A stretch of DNA of 54,288 nt from Streptomyces sp. I05A-00742 (lineage in GTDB: Bacteria > Actinomycetota > Actinomycetes > Streptomycetales > Streptomycetaceae), in the NCBI RefSeq assembly GCF_013055795.1, contig NZ_JABETO010000038.1, forward strand, positions 1 to 54,288, in the 5' to 3' direction. The notes beneath the pieces were generated by a model that saw only the letters and a program-made list of their open reading frames with translations, was not told where the DNA came from and did not search any database. The translations under genes and the position numbers were made by a program. This document shows positions 38,816-46,604 of this stretch, piece after piece (the stretch's first letter is position 1; the number at the start of each line of letters is the position of its first letter).

Positions 38816-40284
38816 CCGGTCCGGTGCCGCTGGGCATGCCCTCCTTCCCCCGCGCCGCCGCCGTCTCCACCCGGAACGCCCGGCTGCGCGCCACCCTCCG
38901 GCACGCCACCGGCACCATCAGGGCCAAACGCGCGGCGGCCGTCGCCGAACTCGACGACTGGCGGCAGCTGCGCGCCGCCGCCGCGGCCGTCAAGGACCGC
39001 ACGCTCCGTCACCTGGACCACTACCTCGTCCGGCTGGAGGAGCGCGTCACCGAGGCGGGCGGGACGGTCCACTGGGCGGCCGACGCGGCGGAGGCGAACC
39101 GCGTCGTCACGGAGCTCGTACGGGCCACCGGCGAGCGGGAGATCGTCAAGGTCAAGTCCATGGTCACGCAGGAGACCGGTCTCAACGAGGCCCTCGCGGC
39201 GGCCGGCATCCGGGCGTACGAGACCGATCTCGCCGAACTGATCGTCCAGTTGGGGGACGATCTGCCCTCGCACCTCCTGGTGCCGGCGATCCACCGGAGC
39301 CGCGGCGAGATCCGGGAGATCTTCCGCGAGCGGATGGCCGACTGGGGACGGCCCGCGCCCGAGGGGCTGACCGACCGTCCGGCCGACCTCGCCGAGGCGG
39401 CCCGGCTGCACCTGCGGGAGAAGTTCCTGCGCGCCCGCGTGGCCGTGAGCGGCGCCAACTTCATGGTGGCGGAGACCGGGACGATGGTGGTCGTCGAGTC
39501 CGAGGGGAACGGGCGGATGTGCCTGACCCTCCCCGAGACGCTGATCTCCGTCGTGGGCATCGAGAAGGTGGTGCCCACCTGGCGCGACCTGGAGATCTAC
39601 CTGCAGCTGCTGCCCCGTTCGTCCACCGCCGAGCGGATGAACCCCTACACGTCGATGTGGACGGGCACGACGGACGGCGACGGGCCGGGCGCCTTCCACC
39701 TGGTGCTGCTCGACAACGGCCGGACCGACACCCTGGCCGACCCGGTCGGCCGCCAGGCGCTGCGCTGCATCCGGTGCTCGGCCTGTCTCAACGTCTGCCC
39801 GGTGTACGAGCGGGCCGGCGGGCACGCCTACGGATCGCCGTACTCCGGTCCCATCGGCGCGATCCTCACCCCGCAACTGCGGGGGCTCGCCTCCTCGCTG
39901 GAGGAGTCGCTGCCGTTCGCCTCGTCGCTGTGCGGCGCCTGCTACGAGGTCTGTCCCGTGGCCATCGACATCCCGGAGGTGCTGGTGCACCTGCGGGAGC
40001 GGGTGGCGGAGGGCGGCCAGGCGACCCTCCGGGGCACCCGGGCGGTGGTGCGGCCGGCCCGCCGGCACGCCCTGGAACGGCGGGTGGCGGCGGCCGCGGC
40101 CTGGGCCCTGGACCGGCCGGAGGTGCTGCGGCGCGGTCAGCGGATCGCGGCCCGGGCGGGCCGGTTCCGGCCCCGGCGGCTGCCGGGCCCGGGCCGGGCG
40201 TGGACGGACGAACGGGCACTGCCGGAGGTCCCGGAGGAGTCCTTCCGCGACTGGTGGGCGCGGACGCGAGGAGGCACAGCGTGA
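38812..40284 (+). CDS. lutB: Lactate utilization protein LutB (4Fe-4S ferredoxin)
   Basis: A 490-residue iron-sulfur protein of the L-lactate oxidation complex. The N-terminal LUD domain runs to about residue 300 (EIVKVKSMVTQETGLNEALAAAGI, VAVSGANFMVAETGTMVVVESEGNGRMCLTLPE in pieces). Ferredoxin motifs follow: CIRCSACLNVC (Cys319, 322, 325, 329) then CP, and CGACYEVCPVAIDIP further on, giving two 4Fe-4S clusters. Its C-terminal tail ends DWWARTRGGTA. It overlaps lutA (ATGA) and lutC (GTGA), so the three are translated as a unit. Confidence 0.95.
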   Translation: MTGPVPLGMPSFPRAAAVSTRNARLRATLRHATGTIRAKRAAAVAELDDWRQLRAAAAAVKDRTLRHLDHYLVRLEERVTEAGGTVHWAADAAEANRVVTELVRATGEREIVKVKSMVTQETGLNEALAAAGIRAYETDLAELIVQLGDDLPSHLLVPAIHRSRGEIREIFRERMADWGRPAPEGLTDRPADLAEAARLHLREKFLRARVAVSGANFMVAETGTMVVVESEGNGRMCLTLPETLISVVGIEKVVPTWRDLEIYLQLLPRSSTAERMNPYTSMWTGTTDGDGPGAFHLVLLDNGRTDTLADPVGRQALRCIRCSACLNVCPVYERAGGHAYGSPYSGPIGAILTPQLRGLASSLEESLPFASSLCGACYEVCPVAIDIPEVLVHLRERVAEGGQATLRGTRAVVRPARRHALERRVAAAAAWALDRPEVLRRGQRIAARAGRFRPRRLPGPGRAWTDERALPEVPEESFRDWWARTRGGTA

Positions 40285-40949
40285 GCGGGACGAGCCGGGC
40301 GAGGATCCTGGGACGGGTGCGGCGCGCCCTCACGGACGTACCGGCGTACGAGCGGCCGCGCGACCATCCCGTCGCCCGCGACTATCTGCGGGTGCACGGG
40401 CAGCGCACGCCCGCCGAGTCGGCCGCCCTGCTCGCCGCGCGTCTGACGGACTACCGCGCCTCCGTGCACCGCACGGGCGCCGACGGGCTGCCTGCCCTGC
40501 TCCGTGAGCTGCTGGACCGGCGGGGCGCCCGTCGGGTGGTCGTACCGGCCGGGCTGCCGGGCACCTGGACGGCGGGGGCGGACGCGGAGGTGGTCGTCGA
40601 CCGGCCTGCCCTGACGGCCCGTGAGCTGGACGCCGTGGACAGCGTGGTCACCGGGTGCGCGCTGGCCGTCGCGGAGACCGGCACGATCGTCCTGGACGCG
40701 GGGCCGGACCAGGGGCGGCGGTGCGTCACGCTCGTTCCGGACCACCACATCTGTGTGGTGCGGACGGCGGACCAGATCGTGGACTCCGTTCCGCAGGCCC
40801 TCGAACGCCTCGACCCGCGGCGGCCGTTGACCTGGATCTCGGGCCCCTCGGCGACCAGTGACATCGAGCTGGACCGGGTGGAGGGCGTGCACGGGCCGCG
40901 CGCGCTCGACGTCGTCCTGGTCGCCGGGGGCGGCGCCGCGCCAGGGTGA
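40281..40949 (+). CDS. lutC: Lactate utilization protein LutC
   Basis: A 222-residue LUD-domain protein, third component of the lactate oxidation system. Shows SRARILGRVRRAL at the start, then VVVPAGLPGTW, the family block VVTGCALAVAETGTIVLDAG (about 125-144), CVTLVPDHHICVV, and the terminal LTWISGPSATSDIELDRVEGVHGPRALDVVLV in pieces. GTG 40281 overlaps the lutB stop and has a GAGGAGG site. The transcript ends in a nested hairpin directly after the stop. No GntR-type LutR regulator lies next to the operon. Confidence 0.95.
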   Translation: MSGTSRARILGRVRRALTDVPAYERPRDHPVARDYLRVHGQRTPAESAALLAARLTDYRASVHRTGADGLPALLRELLDRRGARRVVVPAGLPGTWTAGADAEVVVDRPALTARELDAVDSVVTGCALAVAETGTIVLDAGPDQGRRCVTLVPDHHICVVRTADQIVDSVPQALERLDPRRPLTWISGPSATSDIELDRVEGVHGPRALDVVLVAGGGAAPG

Positions 40950-40991
40950 CCCCGCCGGTGGTACGCACGGGCTGCGTACGAAGCGGCGGGG
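40950..40991 (+). terminator. Terminator of the lutABC operon
   Basis: Nested stems: CCCCGCC/GGCGGGG outside and perfect GTACGCA/TGCGTAC inside with a 5-base loop. It begins at the base after the lutC stop codon. Confidence 0.8.
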
Positions 40992-41063
40992 GCTGGGTGG
41001 CCCTCCGCCGGTCCGGCAGGCTCTTCCTCGTCAGCGAAGATCACGCGAACGAGGAGTCCGGCC

Positions 41064-42287
41064 ATGACGGTACGGGAAGCACAGCACGAGGAGACGGTGT
41101 CCCCCTCCGGCTTCGGCGGGGAGGTGGGGACCACCTGGTCGGCCGGGTGGTCGGCCTCCGTGCAGCGGCCGAGCAGCGGCTTCGGGGAGAACTGGGCGGG
41201 GACCGGGTTCGAGCGGCAGTCCGTGCGGCAGGTCGTCCGGGTCTCGGGCGGCGGTACGTCGGCCCGCGTCCGGCTGTCCAACCGCTACGGCACCCGGCCG
41301 CTGACCGTCGACGCGGCCGTCCTGGCGCGGAGCGCGGGCGGGGCGGCCGTCCACCCGGAGTCGCGGCGGGTGCTCACCTTCGCCGGCGGGACGTCGGTGC
41401 GGATACCGGCGGGCGGGGAGGCGGTGAGCGACGCGGTGGAGCTGCGGGCCGCCGCGTTCGACTCCCTGGCGCTGACGCTGTACTTCGACGGCCCGACCGG
41501 GCCCACGACCTTCCACTCACAGGCGTGGGCGGAGAGCTACCGCGCCGCGGGCGACCGGACGAACGACACCGGCGGTGATGGTTTCGACGAGGTGACGCAC
41601 TCCTGGTACCTCCTCTCCGACATCGAGTTCGCCGGGGACGGGGCGGCCGAGGGCACGGTCGTGACCTTCGGTGACTCGATCACCGACGGCTTCGGGTCCT
41701 CGGTGGGCGCGAACCGCCGGTACCCGGACGTCCTGGCCGACAGGCTGGCCGGGGCGGGCCGGCGGTGGGCCGTGCTCAACGAGGGGATCGGCGGCAACCT
41801 GCTGCTCCACGACTCCCCCTGGTTCGGCGAAGCGGCGACAACGCGCTTCGAGCGGGACGTCCTGGACAAGCCCGGGGTGCGTGCGGTGATCGTGCACGTC
41901 GGCCTCAACGACATCGGCTTCAGCGAGATCGACCTGCCCACCTACAAGCCCGATGCCGACGTCAGCGCCGAGGAGTTGATCGCGGGCTACCGTGACCTGA
42001 TCCGGCGCGCCCATGAGCGGGGCGTCCTGGTGATCGGTGGAACGATCCTTCCGTTCAAGGGCTCCGAGTACCACACACCGCGGGCCGAGGCGAAGCGCCG
42101 GGCGGTCAACGACTGGATCCGCACCTCGGGCGAGTACGACGCCGTGGCCGACTTCGCCGCCGTACTGGCCTCGCCCGACGACACCGATGTGCTTGACCCC
42201 CGCTGGGACTCGGGCGACCGCAAGCACCCGAACGACGCGGGGTTCCGGGTGATGGTGGAGACCGTGGACCTGGACGCGCTGCTCTGA
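41064..42287 (+). CDS. SGNH/GDSL hydrolase family protein
   Basis: A 407-residue esterase-type protein. An N-terminal beta-rich region runs to about 180 (GTTWSAGWSASVQRPS, RQVVRVSGGGTSARVRLSNRYGTRPL). The SGNH catalytic domain follows: block I VVTFGDSITDGFGSS (about 201-215), block II GGNLLLHDS, block III VHVGLNDIGFSEID, and block V SGDRKHPNDAGFRVM near the C-terminus (catalytic Asp-His). Most close relatives are secreted, but this protein starts MTVREAQHEETVSPS and shows no signal peptide, so it may be cytosolic. ATG 41064 follows an AACGAGGAG site. Confidence 0.88.
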   Translation: MTVREAQHEETVSPSGFGGEVGTTWSAGWSASVQRPSSGFGENWAGTGFERQSVRQVVRVSGGGTSARVRLSNRYGTRPLTVDAAVLARSAGGAAVHPESRRVLTFAGGTSVRIPAGGEAVSDAVELRAAAFDSLALTLYFDGPTGPTTFHSQAWAESYRAAGDRTNDTGGDGFDEVTHSWYLLSDIEFAGDGAAEGTVVTFGDSITDGFGSSVGANRRYPDVLADRLAGAGRRWAVLNEGIGGNLLLHDSPWFGEAATTRFERDVLDKPGVRAVIVHVGLNDIGFSEIDLPTYKPDADVSAEELIAGYRDLIRRAHERGVLVIGGTILPFKGSEYHTPRAEAKRRAVNDWIRTSGEYDAVADFAAVLASPDDTDVLDPRWDSGDRKHPNDAGFRVMVETVDLDALL

Positions 42288-42296
42288 GGCCGGCGG

Positions 42297-42324
42297 GCGG
42301 GGCCGTGCGAACGAACGGCCCCGC
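42297..42324. terminator. Bidirectional terminator between SGNH and ABC genes
   Basis: Perfect 10-bp stem GCGGGGCCGT/ACGGCCCCGC with an 8-base loop, located between the two convergent stop codons. Further GC pairing flanks the core. Confidence 0.8.
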
Positions 42325-42342
42325 GGCCCGCTGCCGCTCCGC

Positions 42343-44148
42343 TCAGGCGTTCACCGCTACCCGGGCGTCGCCCCGGACGAGCGCCGCGTACCGGCCGTCG
42401 GCCGTGAGGAGTTGGTGATGGCTCCCCCGCTCGGCTATGCGTCCGCCGTCGAGGACGACGATCTGGTCCGCGCCGCGGACGGTGGAGAGCCGGTGCGCGA
42501 TGGTGATGGTGGTGCGCCCCTCGGACAGCGCGTCGAGTGCCTTCTGCACCGCCTGCTCGGTGCGGGTGTCCAGGGCGGACGTGGCTTCGTCCAGGATGAG
42601 GACGGGCGGGTCGCGCAGGATGGTGCGGGCGATGGCCAGGCGCTGTTTCTCACCGCCGGAGAAGCGGTGTCCGCGTTCGCCGACGAGGGTGTCGTAGCCG
42701 TCGGGCAGGGAGGCGATGTGGTCGTGGATCTGGGCGGCTTCGGCGGCCGCGCGGATCTCCTCGTCGTCCGCGTCGGGTTTGGCGAACCGCAGGTTGTCGG
42801 CGACGGAGGCGTGGAACAGGTAGGTCTCCTGGGAGACGATGCCGACCGCGCGGGAGAGCGTGTCGAAGTCGAGCTCGCGGACGTCCACCCCGTCGATGAG
42901 CACCCGGCCGCCCGTGACGTCGTAGAGCCGGGGCACGAGGTGGCCGAGGGTGCTCTTGCCGGATCCGGTGGGCCCGACGACGGCCAGGCTTCCGCCGGCC
43001 GGGACGACGAGGTCGATGCCGGTGAGGGTGGCCCGCGCGGCACCCGGGCCGTCGTAGGAGAAGCCGACGTCGTCGAAGCGGACCTCGCCGCGGATCTTCT
43101 CCAGGCGCACCGGGCGCTCGGGCTCGGTGATCTCCACACGGAGGTCGAGGTATTCGAAGATGCGCTGGAAGAGGGCGAGTGAGGTCTGCACCTGTACGCC
43201 CGTGGAGAGCAGGGAGACGGTGGGGCGCAGCAGGCCCTGCTGGAGGGAGACGAAGGCGACGAGCGTCCCGATGGACAGGGCGGGGCCGCCGGTCCCGAGC
43301 GAGATGCCGGCGGCCCAGTAGAGGACCGCGGGCATGGCCGCCATGACGATGCCGATGGTGGACATCCGCCACCGTCCGGCCATGTTGGCCCGTACTTCCA
43401 GGCCGACCAGCCGTTCGGACTCCTTGCCGAAGGCGGCGGTCAGCGAGTCGGCCCGCCCCATGGTGCGGCCGAGCAGGATGCCGCTGACGGAGAGCGATTC
43501 GGTGACCATGGCGGCCATGGCGGCCATCTGCTTCTGCCGCTGCGAGGTGATCTTCTTGCGCTCCCGGCCCACCCGGTGGCTGATCCACACGAACACGGGC
43601 AGGAGGAGCAGCGATACGCCCGTCAGGCGCCAGTCCAGGGCCAGCATGGCGGCGACCGAGGCGACCACGCTGGTGAGGTTGGAGACCAGCGAGGTGGCGG
43701 TGGAGGTCACCGTGGCCTGCATGCCGCCGATGTCGTTGGCGATCCGGGACTGCACCTCGCCGGTGCGGGTCCGGGTGAAGAAGGCGAGGGGCATGCTCTG
43801 GAGCCGGGCGTAGACCGCGGTCCGCAGGTCGTGCATGACGCGCTGGCCGACGGTGGTGGACATCAGCGTCTGGAGGACGCCGAAGACGCTGTTGACGACG
43901 GCGGCGGCGATCATGCCGAGGGCCAGCAGGGTCAGCAGTCCGGTGCGGCCCTCCGGGATGGCGACGTCCAGGACCTCGCGCAGCAGGAACGGCGAGGCGA
44001 CGGCGACCAGGGACGAGGCGGCCACGAGCAGGCCCACGAGGGCGAGGCGGCCGCGGTAGGGGCGGAAGAGGCGCAGGATGCGCCGGACCTGGGCGGGGTG
44101 TTCGGGGTCGGGGGGTGGCGGGGTCCATTCGGGTTCGTGGCGGCGCAA
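42343..44148 (-). CDS. ABC exporter (fused permease and ATPase)
   Basis: A 601-residue half-transporter with an N-terminal six-helix ABC_membrane domain (about 30-320, with RVMHDLRTAVYARLQSMPLAFFTRTRTGEVQSRIAND in pieces) and a C-terminal ATPase. Walker A is GPTGSGKST, the signature FSGGEKQRLAIAR, Walker B VLILDEATSALD, and the H-switch AHRLSTV. All catalytic motifs are intact, so it can work as a homodimer. I chose TTG 44146-44148 because AAGGAG lies just upstream and the protein then begins RRHEPEWTPPPPDPEH, like relatives. It is divergent from a MarR gene whose operator region should control it. Confidence 0.9.
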   Translation of the reverse strand: MRRHEPEWTPPPPDPEHPAQVRRILRLFRPYRGRLALVGLLVAASSLVAVASPFLLREVLDVAIPEGRTGLLTLLALGMIAAAVVNSVFGVLQTLMSTTVGQRVMHDLRTAVYARLQSMPLAFFTRTRTGEVQSRIANDIGGMQATVTSTATSLVSNLTSVVASVAAMLALDWRLTGVSLLLLPVFVWISHRVGRERKKITSQRQKQMAAMAAMVTESLSVSGILLGRTMGRADSLTAAFGKESERLVGLEVRANMAGRWRMSTIGIVMAAMPAVLYWAAGISLGTGGPALSIGTLVAFVSLQQGLLRPTVSLLSTGVQVQTSLALFQRIFEYLDLRVEITEPERPVRLEKIRGEVRFDDVGFSYDGPGAARATLTGIDLVVPAGGSLAVVGPTGSGKSTLGHLVPRLYDVTGGRVLIDGVDVRELDFDTLSRAVGIVSQETYLFHASVADNLRFAKPDADDEEIRAAAEAAQIHDHIASLPDGYDTLVGERGHRFSGGEKQRLAIARTILRDPPVLILDEATSALDTRTEQAVQKALDALSEGRTTITIAHRLSTVRGADQIVVLDGGRIAERGSHHQLLTADGRYAALVRGDARVAVNA

Positions 44149-44297
44149 TGGGCTCCTTCGGAAAGTAGAGGCCGGTGGGGGTGCGTGGCTGTCGGCAGCG
44201 CAGGGCGACCGGCGGCCGGGGTGGCCGGACAGGGCGGTGCGGCGGCGGCCGTAGCGTGCCGAAGGGCCGGGACCGTACGGCGTCGGCCACCCGAAGA

Positions 44298-44324
44298 GAG
44301 CATAGCTCACTGTTACCTATGCTC
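44298..44324. promoter_or_regulatory. MarR operator between ABC exporter and marR-type gene
   Basis: Perfect inverted repeat GAGCATAG-N11-CTATGCTC. It lies 32 bases before the MarR start and about 150 bases before the ABC start, in an AT-richer patch with a GATAAT -10-like box (44342-44347) for the MarR gene. It is the natural site for the adjacent MarR protein. Confidence 0.65.
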
Positions 44325-44355
44325 ACAATGCACTCAGTCCTGATAATCTGGCCCG

Positions 44356-44799
44356 ATGACCGTCCCCGACACGTCCGGACAGCTCGCCGAGCAGCTTCTG
44401 CGGCTGACCCGAAGGCTCAATCGCGCCCAGAAGCGCTATCTGGACCCGGTCGGCATCACGCCCGCCCAGTCCCGCCTGCTGCGGACCGTCTCGCACTGCG
44501 AGGCTCCGCCGCGGATGGCCGATCTGGCCGAGCGGCTGGAGGTGGTGCCCCGGGCGGTCACCACCCTCGTCGACGCCCTGGAGGCCAACGGCGCGGTGCG
44601 CCGCGTCCCCGACCCCTCCAACCGCAGGGTGATAAGGATCGAGCTCACCGAGCAGGGCCGCGAGACCCTGCGCGCGATGCGCGAGGCACGCCGCGCGGCC
44701 GTGGAGGAAATCCTTTCTCCTCTGACCTCCGACCAGCGCGACGTGCTCGGCGGCCTGCTGGGCGAGCTCATGCGGGGCCAGGTCCACCCGCACCGCTGA
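44356..44799 (+). CDS. MarR family transcriptional regulator
   Basis: A 147-residue winged-helix regulator. Central HTH and wing: MADLAERLEVVPRAVTTLVDALEANGAVRRVPDPSNRRVIRIELTEQGRE in pieces (about 54-103), including the DxSNRR wing motif. Flanking helices form the dimer interface. Divergent from the ABC exporter with an 8-bp-arm dyad in the spacer, so it likely represses both genes until a drug or metabolite binds. The -10-like box is only nine bases from the ATG, so the mRNA may have almost no leader. Confidence 0.93.
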   Translation: MTVPDTSGQLAEQLLRLTRRLNRAQKRYLDPVGITPAQSRLLRTVSHCEAPPRMADLAERLEVVPRAVTTLVDALEANGAVRRVPDPSNRRVIRIELTEQGRETLRAMREARRAAVEEILSPLTSDQRDVLGGLLGELMRGQVHPHR

Positions 44800-44820
44800 C
44801 CCGCGGTGCGGCGGGGACGG

Positions 44821-46437
44821 TCAGCAGCGCCGCCGGTCCTCCGTCAGCGCGCCCTGCGCCGTGGCGAGGGTCCGGTCGTGGCAGCGGCCCGGGCCGGTCA
44901 GCCGGTACCGCTCCCGCGAGACGCCGGTCGCGTGCCGCTGGTCGCGGGGCACGTCCTGGTTGTAGGCGGCGTCCCCGGTGTACGTGTCGTCCAGCCGCGA
45001 CCAGTCGGTCCGCAGTCCGCCCCGCAGGGTGACGCGGTCGGCGCGGTCCCCCATGGTCATCACGGTGCGCAGGCGGGGCCCGTCGGCGCCGGTGATCTCG
45101 CCGTCCATGGTGTACACGCGGTGCGCGCGGGTGGTGGTGGCGGGGCCGCGGCCCCGCACGGTGACGGTCTCGTCGTCGGTCCACCGCGCCCGCAGCCCGT
45201 CCGTCGCCTCCTTCTCGGTCCAGCGGTGCGCCGACGTGGCGGCGACCGCACGGCGGACGGTGGTCGTCACCCTGCCGTGCGAGGTGTCGAGGTAGCCGGA
45301 GACGGTCAGCGAGTTGCCGCCCTCGGCCGTGAGCCGGTGTTCGGTGCCCGGCGCGTACGCGGTGGTGTTCCTCGGCTCGTCCGCCGTGTGCGCGGTGAGC
45401 GCGCCGGTGACGCGGGACGCCTTGCCGTCCTGCCAGACGAGGATGTTGGTGGGGGTGCTCCAGCCGCTCTGTCCTTCGGGAACCCCGGCGACCGAGACGG
45501 TGATCCGGTGCGGTCTGCCGTCGTTCAGCTGCCCGGCGAACGGCGTGAGGTCGTACTCCAGCGGGCGGACGTCGAAGGCGCGCGGCCCGGGGATGACGTA
45601 CCAGAGGAACGGGTTGGACCAGCCTCCCGTCCACACCGTCGGGTAGGGGGCGGCGATCCCGGCGAGCCGCCCGTCGACGGCCACCCTGACCTCGCGGTAC
45701 GGTCCGTCCTCGGCCTTGCACGAGTACGGCGCCGCGTCCGGCACCGTGAGGTACCAGAACTCCTCGCAGCCGCCGCCCGATCCGGTCGCGTAGACCTCGG
45801 CCACGATCCGCTCGCTGTTGCGCGGCGTCGTCACCGTGCCCTCGTGGGCCGTGCCCGCCTCGTGCGCGCCGTCCAGCGTCAGCACCCGGTCGGGGGCGGC
45901 GGCCGGCTTCGCCCGGCCCTCGGCCGCGTAGAAGGTCAAGGTGACCTTGACCTTGATGACCCCGGTGTACGTCTCGTTCACGAGGTTGCCGATGAGCATC
46001 TCGACGGGCTGCGGGGAGCGCAGGGTGGCGGCGTACCGCGTGACGTCCTTCTCCACGTTCCAGGCGATGCCCTCCGGCGAGGGCTCCGGGGTGGAGGTGC
46101 GCAGGACTTCGACGCCGCCGACGCGCAGATAGCCGAGGCGGTCGTACTGGCGTCCGGCGACGGATCCTTCGAGGCGCAGGACGACCTTGTTCCAGCGGTC
46201 CCCGCAGCCCTTGGGGGGCGTGTAGGAGCTCTTGTAGGGCGTGTAGTCGCGGAATTCGGTGTCGGCGACGGTCACGCGGCACGACGTGGTGTCGGGTACG
46301 GCGACCGTGGGGCCGGCGGTGACCGGATCGTGCCAGTCGGTGCCGAACTCGGTGGGCGGGCCGGCCGCGGTGGCGGGCCCGGCACCGAGGGCCAGGGCGG
46401 TGGCCGCGGCACAGAGGGCGAGCAGCAGTCGTCTCAT
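44821..46437 (-). CDS. Secreted PNGase A-like peptide-N4-asparagine amidase
   Basis: A 538-residue secreted protein: signal peptide MRRLLLALCAAATALALGAGPATAAG. Then a jelly-roll-type region resembling peptide-N4-(N-acetyl-beta-glucosaminyl)asparagine amidase A. Visible blocks are WNKVVLRLEGSVAGRQYDRLGYLRVGGVEVLRTSTPEPSPEGIAWNVEKDVTRYAATLR in pieces (about 88-146), GNLVNETYTGVIKVKVTLTFY, CEEFWYLTVPD and YREVRVAVDGRLAGIAAPYPTVWTGGWSNPFLWYVIPG in pieces. The family removes N-glycans from glycoproteins. The enzymatic role is inferred from similarity. No clear ribosome-binding site, so possibly leaderless. Convergent with the MarR gene. Confidence 0.8.
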   Translation of the reverse strand: MRRLLLALCAAATALALGAGPATAAGPPTEFGTDWHDPVTAGPTVAVPDTTSCRVTVADTEFRDYTPYKSSYTPPKGCGDRWNKVVLRLEGSVAGRQYDRLGYLRVGGVEVLRTSTPEPSPEGIAWNVEKDVTRYAATLRSPQPVEMLIGNLVNETYTGVIKVKVTLTFYAAEGRAKPAAAPDRVLTLDGAHEAGTAHEGTVTTPRNSERIVAEVYATGSGGGCEEFWYLTVPDAAPYSCKAEDGPYREVRVAVDGRLAGIAAPYPTVWTGGWSNPFLWYVIPGPRAFDVRPLEYDLTPFAGQLNDGRPHRITVSVAGVPEGQSGWSTPTNILVWQDGKASRVTGALTAHTADEPRNTTAYAPGTEHRLTAEGGNSLTVSGYLDTSHGRVTTTVRRAVAATSAHRWTEKEATDGLRARWTDDETVTVRGRGPATTTRAHRVYTMDGEITGADGPRLRTVMTMGDRADRVTLRGGLRTDWSRLDDTYTGDAAYNQDVPRDQRHATGVSRERYRLTGPGRCHDRTLATAQGALTEDRRRC

Positions 46438-46604
46438 GCGCCAGGAGTGAAGCGCGTCGTGCCGCGGCGCACCAGTACAGCTTTGGCCTGATCTGCGGTC
46501 GGCTGTTCTCCCCGAACTCCCGGGAAAATCAGTTGAACTCGGCATCGCCGGAGGACGACGCTGGCACGGCTCCCTTCACCTGCCCGCTCCTTCTCTGGGA
46601 TGCC

